A stretch of DNA of 16,546 bases from Lachnospiraceae bacterium (lineage in GTDB: Bacteria; Bacillota; Clostridia; Lachnospirales; Lachnospiraceae): contig DOVG01000283.1 in the NCBI GenBank assembly GCA_003520205.1, positions 1 through 16,546 of the forward strand, read 5' to 3'. Under the pieces are notes generated by a model. It saw nothing but the letters and a program-made list of their open reading frames with translations. It was not told the DNA's origin and made no database searches. Positions within the stretch are counted from its first letter, which is position 1; each line of letters begins with the position of its first letter. Position numbers and translations under genes: made by a program. Shown in pieces: positions 1-7,600 of this stretch.

Positions 1-186
1 CCGGAACAGGTAGCACCACAGGTAGCGCCGCAACCAGTACCACAGCCAGTACCGCAACCAATGCCAGAACAGGTAGCACCACAGGTGGCGCCACAACCAG
101 TACCACAGCCAGTACCGATGCCACAGCAGGTAGCACCACAACCAGTGCCACAGCCGGTACCGCAACCAATGCCTATACCGGAACCA
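1..186 (+). repeat. 63-base in-frame tandem repeat coding a Pro/Gln/Val linker
   Basis: Bases 1-60 match bases 64-123 at 54 of 60 positions, and a shorter, degenerate third copy follows to about 186. The unit encodes about 21 residues built from PEQVAPQ and PVPQ steps. Most differences are synonymous third-position changes; the exception is a Gln to Met change near the end of the second copy. The repeat continues past the left edge, so the copy number is unknown. It probably forms an extended flexible tether for the FHA domain. Confidence 0.85.
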
Positions 187-702
187 CAGTTGGCGCCACA
201 TATTACACAACCGATACAGCCGGCTTCAATTCCAGAACCTCTTCAGTTTCATCATGAACCTGAACAGAAGTCGGGGCTAACAGAACAGCTTACCAGTGAT
301 GCGTTAGACAGAATTATAGAGGCTGATAAGAGCATTCCGGTTATTCCAACAGTGCCGGTTGAGGAGCTGAGCCTTGATGATCTTGGAAAGTTTGAGCCAA
401 GACCACATCTCGTTAGAGAAAAAACCGGTGAGAAGATATATATAAACAAAGATGAATTCAAAATCGGAAAGTCGAAGATACATGCCGATTATTCAATAGA
501 TAACAATACTGCTATAAGCAGGGTACATGTAGTTGTTATTCGTCGAAATGGTGTTTGCTATATGGAGGATAACAACTCAACAAATGGAACATTTGTGGAC
601 GGAAACAGATTAGAGCCGGGAAGAGAGATACTTCTTAAGGCAAATATGCATATTATACTTGGGGACGAAGGCTTTACATATTTACTGAGAGATGAGGTAT
701 AG
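1..702 (+). CDS. FHA-domain protein, 3' part (start lies upstream of the window)
   Basis: The frame is open from the first base, so the protein begins outside the window; a Met at base 61 is internal to a repeat and is not a convincing start. The visible part has a Pro/Gln/Val-rich linker (codons 1 to about 75), a short acidic spacer, and a C-terminal forkhead-associated domain of about 90 residues. FHA signatures are FKIGKS near base 450, SRVH near base 517, and NNSTNGTF near base 571. FHA domains bind phosphothreonine peptides, so this is the likely reader of the kinase encoded downstream. The usual Arg of the GR motif is Lys here (IGK); the Ser and Asn contact positions are kept. The stop lies 3 bases before the phosphatase start, which indicates co-transcription. 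The lost N-terminus may hold a further domain, as in clostridial proteins of the DUF6382-FHA kind, but that is not visible. The FHA assignment is secure; the whole-protein role is inferred. Confidence 0.9.
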   Translation, partial: PEQVAPQVAPQPVPQPVPQPMPEQVAPQVAPQPVPQPVPMPQQVAPQPVPQPVPQPMPIPEPQLAPHITQPIQPASIPEPLQFHHEPEQKSGLTEQLTSDALDRIIEADKSIPVIPTVPVEELSLDDLGKFEPRPHLVREKTGEKIYINKDEFKIGKSKIHADYSIDNNTAISRVHVVVIRRNGVCYMEDNNSTNGTFVDGNRLEPGREILLKANMHIILGDEGFTYLLRDEV

Positions 703-705
703 AAC

Positions 706-1476
706 ATGGAGTTTGCAGCAACATACAACACTGACATAGGAATAAGGAAGAGTACTAATCAGGATTCAGTTGCAATAAGAATTATTGATACTCCTGATGG
801 TCAGGTTGCTTTTGCTATAGTGTGTGATGGAATGGGCGGACTTGCCAAGGGCGAGTTAGCATCTAAAGAAGTAATAACCGCATTTTGCAGATGGTTTGAT
901 GAAGAATTTGTTTCTCAGGTAGTCGAGGGAACGTTCACGGCTCTCAGACTAAGAGATGACTGGAATAGTATCATTCAGACAGAAAACAGGCTTTTAGGAA
1001 TATATGGCTCGGATAATAATATAATGCTTGGAACAACTGTTTCAGCCATATTAATGTACAAAGGTGATTTTTATATAGTTCATGTAGGCGATAGTCGTGT
1101 ATATGAATTGACAGATGGAATAAGGATTCTGACAAAGGATCAGACATTTGTTGCCAGAGAGGTGGCAGCGGGAAGAATGACTCCTGAAGAAGCAAAGGTT
1201 GATCCAAGAAGAAGTGTACTTCTTCAGTGTGTAGGAGCGTCTGCAGTAGTCACACCTGATTTTCTCAAGGGAAAAGTGCAGCCGGGAAGTATATATTTTG
1301 TTTGCTCAGATGGTTTCAGACATCAGATATCAGAGGAAGAGATAATGGAAAAATTAGGACCTTCATCTGATAGAACATTAGATGAACTGAAATATGGATG
1401 TGTATATCTGACAGAACTCGATAAGAACCGAAAAGAAACAGATAATATTACAATAGCAGTGATAGCAGTTAACTAG
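706..1476 (+). CDS. PP2C-family protein Ser/Thr phosphatase
   Basis: A 256-residue, single-domain cytoplasmic phosphatase of the PPM/PP2C family, which uses two or three Mn/Mg ions to remove phosphate from Ser/Thr. The family motifs appear in order: NQDS at residues 18-21, DGMGG at 41-45, LGTT at 109-112, GDSR at 128-131, SDGF at 201-204 and DN at 246-247. The metal-binding aspartates D20, D41, D202 and D246 are all present, so it should be active. The length is normal for the bacterial PrpC/Stp type. The start follows a GAGG sequence lying inside the end of the FHA gene, with only 3 bases between the genes. Next to a Hanks kinase, it is the probable eraser for that kinase and its targets. 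The neighbour pairing is inferred; the enzyme class is clear. Confidence 0.95.
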   Translation: MEFAATYNTDIGIRKSTNQDSVAIRIIDTPDGQVAFAIVCDGMGGLAKGELASKEVITAFCRWFDEEFVSQVVEGTFTALRLRDDWNSIIQTENRLLGIYGSDNNIMLGTTVSAILMYKGDFYIVHVGDSRVYELTDGIRILTKDQTFVAREVAAGRMTPEEAKVDPRRSVLLQCVGASAVVTPDFLKGKVQPGSIYFVCSDGFRHQISEEEIMEKLGPSSDRTLDELKYGCVYLTELDKNRKETDNITIAVIAVN

Positions 1477-1601
1477 TTAGGCGTTGAAAGCTTGCTTTCA
1501 TAAGCATAAATGATATTGGATTCAGTATGGAACATGCTATTACGAATGAAAACGACGAAGTGTCTGCGAAGCAGATAAAACAAATTTATTGGGGATAGGA
1601 C
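1477..1601 (+). other. Intergenic region with small hairpins between phosphatase and kinase genes
   Basis: This 125-base gap is the only sizeable one within block 1. It has an inverted repeat at 1485-1500 (TGAAAG, loop CTTG, CTTTCA) that competes with an overlapping hairpin at 1493-1506 (TGCTT/AAGCA), and a second hairpin at 1561-1577 around TCTGC-GAA-GCAGA. No T-run follows any of them, so they are not intrinsic terminators. A weak extended -10-like sequence TGCTATTAC lies at 1535-1543, with a poor -35 (TTGGAT) 16 bases before the hexamer. An internal promoter is possible but not established. The kinase ribosome site is GGGGA at 1591-1595. Confidence 0.45.
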
Positions 1602-3662
1602 ATGCTAAAAGAAGGTACAGTTATTGATGATAAATACGAGATACTGAAACAGATAGGCGAAGGCGGAATGTCTATTGTTTACCTTGCTCGTAACAACAGA
1701 ATGAATATGCAGCTTGCTGTCAAAGAGATTAAAAATGACGGCTCAAAAAGCACAGAGATTCTTCTAAAGGGACTTGAAAGGGAGGCTAACATCCTTAAGG
1801 ATGTGGACCACCCTGTTATTCCGCGTATTATAGATATCGTCAAGTATAACGATACTATTTGCGTTGTTATGGACTTTATCGAAGGAGAAAATCTGGCTGA
1901 TAAGCTTAAAGAGGTTGGTAGTTTCTCTCAGGAGGATGTTATAGAATGGGGACTCGAACTTGCATCTGCACTCGAGTATTTGCATTCAATGAATCCGCCT
2001 ATTATTTATCGTGATATGAAACCGTCAAATGTAATGCTCAAGCCGGATGGTGGAGTAAAGCTTATCGATTTCGGTACTGCAAAGACATATGATATCGAGA
2101 ATAATGCTGATACAACAGCGTTGGGAACAAGAGGTTATGCGGCTCCTGAACAGTTTGGTGATGCTCAGGGACGAGGCATCTATAAGACAGATGCCAGAAC
2201 AGATATATATAATCTGGGTGCAACGCTGTATCATATGGTTACAGGAAAGAACCCTCAGGAACCTCCATATGAGATGGTGCCTATCAGACAGGTTAATCCT
2301 CTTCTGTCGACAGGACTTGAAGAAATCATTTTAAAATGTACCAAGCCAAATCCTGAAGACAGATATCAGTCATGCTCAGAACTTATATATGCGTTGGAGC
2401 ATTATACAGAGCTTGATGAGAGTTACAAAAATGCAAATAAGAATAAAGTAAAGATGTTTGCTGTAAGTGCAGGACTTACGGTTCTCTTTGGTATAGTAGC
2501 GCTTGCCGGACGCTCAGGAATGAATAAGGCTAATGCAGCAAACTACGTATCATATATAGAAAACGGAAATGATTATAAGGCTGATGGAAAGTATTCCATG
2601 GCCGCAGTTGAATATAGAAACGCATTTGAACTTTCTGGCGATGATTCAGATGCTTACGTAAAATTCATCGACCTTTACATCGATGCATCTAAAGATGCTG
2701 ATTCTAAAGAAGATCTTAATCTCAGTGATGGACTTAATATAGTTGCTAACCGTATCAAAAACGGATATTCGAACGTAGATAAGAATAATGAAGTTCTATA
2801 TAAAATGGGACTTACATATTTCACTGAAATAGGTGATTATGGAGTCGCAAATAAGTATTTTGGTATGGTTGATGATAATGATAAGGACTATGGAGAACTT
2901 GCTGACTACTATGGCAGCATAGCTCTTATTATGTCCAGTACGAATGTAAATGTAAGCGAACTTATGGATAATGTTAATGGTTTCGCTTCCTATAATATGA
3001 AGAGTCTTCCAAATGACAGTAAGCAGAAATATGAGAATTATGAGACACTAGGAAAGATATATGTGACATATCTATCAACACCGGGTGTTTCTGAACAGGC
3101 AGAGACAGTTCTGAACCAGGCTATTAAAGATCTGGAAGATTATACTGGTGAGCAGCAGGCTGAATATTACTATGTATTTAGTAATGATCTTGCTGAAGTT
3201 TACTATTCTCTTGCGGAAAAGAGTGGCTCGGAAGCTGATTACAAGATAGCGCTTAACTATTCGCAGGAGGTTGTAGATCAGATTCAGGGTAAAGTAAATG
3301 TAAGCGAAACACCTGAAAATGATTCTGCAAAGAGCTACGTGCTCAGCTATGTAAATATCATGTGCAGAATGGCTGAAATATATGGAAAGCTGGGAGATAA
3401 GAATTCGGCTGTAGATACTTATAAAAAGGCAGAATCAGAGATGGGAACCAGTGAAAGCTCCATCAAAGTATATTCTGAACACCTGAACTATCTGTATGCT
3501 CTTTTTGAAAAAGATCAGCAGGATCCTGGCAAATGGCCGGATGCACAGGTTAAAGAAATAGTCGCTGTTTACGATGCCGGGAATAAGATAAATGGAATAG
3601 ATTCAAATCCTAACTGGATAAAACGCTCTTCCATAATGAACAGTTTAAAGGGAGGGAAGTGA
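1602..3662 (+). CDS. Membrane Hanks-type Ser/Thr protein kinase with TPR-like external part
   Basis: A 686-residue kinase that transfers phosphate from ATP to Ser/Thr. The cytoplasmic catalytic domain spans about residues 10-268: Gly loop IGEGGMSIV (18-26), ATP-binding Lys K41, helix-C Glu E61, catalytic loop YRDMKPSN (136-143, proton acceptor D138), metal-binding DFG (156-158), activation-loop Thr 171, 172 and 176, and APE (181-183). All catalytic residues are kept; Tyr replaces the usual His of HRD, which is tolerated in related kinases. One membrane helix lies at about 285-303. The external 380 residues contain TPR-like helical pairs (about 316-349, 397-424 and 585-612). There are no PASTA repeats, so this is not the standard PrkC/StkP muropeptide-sensing type. 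The start has GGGGA 6 bases upstream. The next gene begins 6 bases after its stop. The external part may sense a protein or glycan; its ligand is unknown. Confidence 0.95.
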   Translation: MLKEGTVIDDKYEILKQIGEGGMSIVYLARNNRMNMQLAVKEIKNDGSKSTEILLKGLEREANILKDVDHPVIPRIIDIVKYNDTICVVMDFIEGENLADKLKEVGSFSQEDVIEWGLELASALEYLHSMNPPIIYRDMKPSNVMLKPDGGVKLIDFGTAKTYDIENNADTTALGTRGYAAPEQFGDAQGRGIYKTDARTDIYNLGATLYHMVTGKNPQEPPYEMVPIRQVNPLLSTGLEEIILKCTKPNPEDRYQSCSELIYALEHYTELDESYKNANKNKVKMFAVSAGLTVLFGIVALAGRSGMNKANAANYVSYIENGNDYKADGKYSMAAVEYRNAFELSGDDSDAYVKFIDLYIDASKDADSKEDLNLSDGLNIVANRIKNGYSNVDKNNEVLYKMGLTYFTEIGDYGVANKYFGMVDDNDKDYGELADYYGSIALIMSSTNVNVSELMDNVNGFASYNMKSLPNDSKQKYENYETLGKIYVTYLSTPGVSEQAETVLNQAIKDLEDYTGEQQAEYYYVFSNDLAEVYYSLAEKSGSEADYKIALNYSQEVVDQIQGKVNVSETPENDSAKSYVLSYVNIMCRMAEIYGKLGDKNSAVDTYKKAESEMGTSESSIKVYSEHLNYLYALFEKDQQDPGKWPDAQVKEIVAVYDAGNKINGIDSNPNWIKRSSIMNSLKGGK

Positions 3663-3668
3663 TAGAAT

Positions 3669-4595
3669 ATGATATTTAACGTAATGTTTTATGTGGGACT
3701 AGTTCTATTTATACTCTTTTTAATAGCTACAGTGGCTCTGTTCTTTGTATTAAAGATTCCTAAGGCTATCGGAGTAGTGACAGGTCAGACACAGAAGAAA
3801 GCGATAGAAGAAATAAGAAGCGGAGGCACGAGACCTTCGGGAAGAAGAACTAAAGTAAAAGAGAGTGCCATACTTGCCAGAGATGTAGGAGGCAAAGCGG
3901 CCGATACATCATCAGCACTCAGAAAAGGAACCAAGTCAGTTATGATGAAGAGAAGTACTCAGGAAAATCTTGAGGAAATCGCAGAGAAGGCTAGACTTGA
4001 TGCCAAAAAAGCAACCGATAAAGCTAAAGAGGTTGAAAAACAAAGAAAGATAGCAGAAGCGGAAGAATCAACAGAAGTTCTTACTTATAATGAATATAAG
4101 AAAGGAACTGGTGTAGCTACCAGCGAAGAAACGACTTCAGTACTTGAAGAAGAGCAGGCAACAGCAATTCTTACAGAAGACGAGACTACAGCAGATGCAT
4201 CTGCTACAAGAGGTGAGGCAGTACAGAAGGCAAGATACGATGCTTCATCAGATGAAGAATCAACTGATATACTGAGACCAACATATGCAAATGCGGTCAG
4301 TGATGAAGAGGATGTCACTGATATCCTTAGAACAACGGCAGCCAGAGCGGATCTGTATGATGATGATTTAGATGAAGAACCCGGCGAGACACAGACAGAT
4401 GTCCTTACTGAAGATATGGGAAGTAAGCTCGCTGAGGATGAGATATACGGAGTTTATAATCCTGAGATGACAGCAGTGCTTAAGAGTGATATGACACCGA
4501 ACGAGGATTCAATCAGACCTAGGAAAAAGGTCAGTCTTGATGGAATAACTGTTTTGTATAGCGAAACAATTGTTCACACAGATGAATGCTTATAA
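3669..4595 (+). CDS. Membrane protein with acidic tail of repeated Thr-x-[Val/Ile]-Leu motifs
   Basis: No known family is recognised in this 308-residue protein. Residues 5-29 form one hydrophobic helix, followed by Lys/Arg-rich sequence (about 32-63), so by the positive-inside rule the bulk is cytoplasmic. Residues 97-131 are a charged, probably coiled-coil, stretch rich in Ala, Lys and Glu. Residues 131-300 are acidic and disordered in character and carry seven TxxL motifs. GGAGGG lies 12 bases before the ATG, a rather long spacing. The gene sits 6 bases after the kinase and 19 bases before the Ig-repeat protein start. The topology and acidic Thr motifs suit a substrate of the kinase and a docking platform for the FHA protein; this role is inferred. 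The C-terminus (TDECL) has no visible domain. Confidence 0.85.
   Translation: MIFNVMFYVGLVLFILFLIATVALFFVLKIPKAIGVVTGQTQKKAIEEIRSGGTRPSGRRTKVKESAILARDVGGKAADTSSALRKGTKSVMMKRSTQENLEEIAEKARLDAKKATDKAKEVEKQRKIAEAEESTEVLTYNEYKKGTGVATSEETTSVLEEEQATAILTEDETTADASATRGEAVQKARYDASSDEESTDILRPTYANAVSDEEDVTDILRTTAARADLYDDDLDEEPGETQTDVLTEDMGSKLAEDEIYGVYNPEMTAVLKSDMTPNEDSIRPRKKVSLDGITVLYSETIVHTDECL
4071..4481 (+). other. Array of seven TxxL motifs (candidate phosphothreonine/FHA docking sites)
   Basis: Within the membrane protein above, the motifs are TEVL (Thr 135), TSVL (156), TAIL (165), TDIL (199), TDIL (217), TDVL (243) and TAVL (268). Five of the seven have Glu or Asp within the two residues before the Thr, and most lie in strongly acidic segments. 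A related SAIL occurs at 66-69. Each has hydrophobic Val/Ile at +2 and Leu at +3 from Thr. The +3 position is the main specificity determinant for many FHA domains, and aliphatic residues are a known choice there. Spacing varies from 9 to 34 residues, so this is motif conservation rather than recent DNA duplication. Confidence 0.6.
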
Positions 4596-4600
4596 GAGCC

Positions 4601-4609
4601 GAGGGAGGA
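4601..4609 (+). promoter_or_regulatory. Ribosome binding site fixing the start of the Ig-repeat protein
   Basis: GAGGGAGGA ends 5 bases before the ATG at 4615. An earlier in-frame ATG at 4570 has no such site and would overlap the end of the preceding gene. The protein from 4615 opens with a normal basic, hydrophobic export signal. The 4615 start is therefore chosen. Confidence 0.85.
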
Positions 4610-4614
4610 TTTCT

Positions 4615-7600
4615 ATGAAAAATATCATTAGAAAGGGAAAAACGAAAAGACCAATTCATATTCGTGTCCTGGCAGTAGTCATGGCACTGGTTATGGTGCT
4701 TTCCGTTATCTACATAAATCATCGTGAAGACAGGGTTAAGGCTGAAACCTTCGTAAATGCTTCTGGAACAGATGATACTTATCTGAGTGGAAAGGTCGAA
4801 GTAGGCAAAGAAAGTGAAGAGTACACAATAAATGTTCCTGCAACAGGAATAAAGTTTAAATTACCTACGATAGGTGATTTCGACGATGAAACAGAGGAAG
4901 ATACAGCTTATGAGATTACTACAAAAGAGACTACTCCTGGAGAGGAAGGGGCAGATCCTGTTGTAAAAGAAACTATAACATATAAGAAGAATAATCCTTA
5001 TACGAATGAAGATGATAAACCAGACAATGTGGATGTAAAAAAGATAAATATATCGAAAGTGTCTTCAGTAGAGGGAGAATGGACAGGAGATGTTGAGGAT
5101 GGCTATATTTCTTCTGGATCAGGCACTACTACGGCTACAGTAAAAATAACCAAAACGGTTAAAAAATATATGTATGGTGATAAAGATATATCAGAAGTAT
5201 TAGGATTACCATCTGATGGAACTACTTCAAATGCTACTGTAGTAAAAGTTGTAACCTATGCTATTTCTGATTTGTCTATAACGGGTTCAAATGCAGATAA
5301 AAGCTTTGCTTTTTCAGATGGTGATTCAAGTAAAGGCGAGGCTTATAATACTGAGACAAACTTCTATTATGCAAAAACCTCCTATAGCTATAGTGTAGAT
5401 GGTGTTGATAAGGGGGAAGCTAGCTTAGATGAAATAAATGGAATAATAAGCGGTACAGGAATAGAGGGGGATGCGGAATATGTTGTATCTAAGAAAGTTA
5501 CTGTGCCTAAAAGCGTAACTATTGCTGGAAGTGAAACAGATGTTATAGATGATTCACAAGAGAAAACTATTGTAAGAAATTATTATGTGTTAAAAGATGC
5601 ATCTGCGACTGTAGAGGGTTCTAGTGTAGGCGTTTATGATTCAGAATCTAAAACTCTTACAATTCCTGCAGATGGATTAAATACACAGAATCCAAGTAAA
5701 AGTATAGAAGTAGTATTTACGACTGATGCAGATGCAGGTAATTCAATAGATAATACAAATGCAACAGTAGCTGCAAGTGCTATTAGTGGTGATCAGGGTG
5801 GATATTCATTTACTGTGCCTGCAGATATTGAGAAGAATAATGGTAAAACTTCGACATATCTGGTAAATATTAAAGATGGAGATGCACAGGATACCTTAAC
5901 AGTTGTTGTTAATTATGGAGATGGTACACCAACTATTAGCGATGAAGCATTTGATAATACTCCCGTATCTACTGATACCAAGTATATCAAGGATAAGAAT
6001 CACGCTATCAGTTTTACTGTAAGTACAAGCTCTGGTGCTTATGTTAAAAAGGCTGAATTATATAAGAGTACAGGTACTAGTCCTATATTTGATTCAGGAG
6101 ATTTAGAGAGTGAACAGCTTCCTTCAAAAACGATATCATTTAGTTTAGGTGATTTAGCTAGTGATGATATCTCTGAAGGACATAACCGTTATAAGGTTAA
6201 AGCAATTAGTTCATTTGGATTGGATACTACATCATCAAATGTATTTGATATTTTCTATGATTCAACTGATCCAGTAGCCAAGGATATAAAAGTTTCACAA
6301 ACTGATCTGACTGGTTTTGGTGGTAATGGAAGCTATGAAGAATCTGCTACATCATGTGATATTACAAATAAGATCACAAGTCGTGCTGATGCTAGTATTG
6401 AGTTGAGTGTTAGTGATGGAACTGGAGGAAGTGGAATAGATAAAGTTACATTTAATGATAGTACGGAAAATGTAACATACAATGATGAAGACAATATAAC
6501 AAAGGCAACTTATACATTAAAAGCTGATTCAAATAATGATGGCAAAGACCCAATGACTATACCGATTAAGGTGTATGATAAGGCTGGAAATTATAAGGAT
6601 TATACAGTTACGGTGCATTTTTATAATGAGAAGATTGATATAGTCCCTGAATATATGCCATCAGGAGAACCATATACTAAAGATTCAAAGAAGTATTTTG
6701 TTTGGGAAGAAGGGAAGGAAAAGAAGGCGTTTATAAAGTATAGTGTTACTTCCGAAGTTCCGATTAAAGAAGCTAAAATTACTATCAATGGTAATGAAGA
6801 ATCATCAAAAACTCTTTCACTTGACACGGATCTGAGTGATACAGCAAATAATCTCTATGTATTTATGTATGATTTTGAGAATACCACAGAAGGAGATTAT
6901 ACAATAGAATTTACAGCTACTAGTAAGACTGGAAATTTTGAGACTGAAAATACAGTTGTAAGAAGTATTGATCTTACAAAACCTGGTATGGATGTAAGTA
7001 TTGATGGCTCATCAGTGCTAGGTACAGAGAGTTGGTATCAGAAGGTTATTCTTAATGTTAAGGTAAGTGATAATGCTTCTGGAGTAGCAAAGGTAATAGC
7101 TGAAGGCGTACAAGGCTTCGAAGGCGAAGGAGAAATAACGAGCTTTGACGAAGGTAAGTTTACTACAACGGTTAATACATCCAAAAACACTTCGGGTACA
7201 GCTGTTAAATTTACTGTAGTAGATAATGCTGGTAATAAGGGTAATACTCCAGATTATTCAAATACATTCTATGTAGATGATGTGAAACCAGAAGCAACTC
7301 TTGATATAGGTGGAAAAACAGTTTCAGAAGTAAACGGAAAAGTATTAAGTGATGAACCTGTAATTAAATGGAATGTTACTGATGCATTAAGTGGTCTTGA
7401 TTCAACTGCAGGGTTGGAATTTACAGTTAGTAATGGAAGTACCGTTCTTGCAACTGAAACAACTGGTTCTACAGTTGGAAAGAAACTGAGTGAATTAGTT
7501 GGGGCCATTAGTGATGATGTGGACTATACAGTGACATTGAAGGGTAAGGATAAGGCAGGAAATGAAGTTACTCCTCCATTAACGGCGACTTTCCGTGTTG

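Noticed and set aside
1527..1598. 23-codon ORF ending 3 bases before the kinase start (begins MEHAITNEND)
   Set aside because: It has a poor ribosome site and no similarity I recognise; an ORF of this size is expected by chance. It would need conservation evidence.
1985..2033. YRD in place of HRD as a sign of a dead kinase
   Set aside because: The Arg, Asp, Lys and Asn of the loop, plus K41, E61 and DFG, are all present, so activity is expected.
2089..2334. Plus-strand 81-codon ORF
   Set aside because: It lies in another frame inside the kinase catalytic domain.
4570..4614. Earlier in-frame ATG for the Ig-repeat protein
   Set aside because: It overlaps the end of the preceding gene and has no ribosome site; the ATG at 4615 has a strong one and gives a normal signal peptide.
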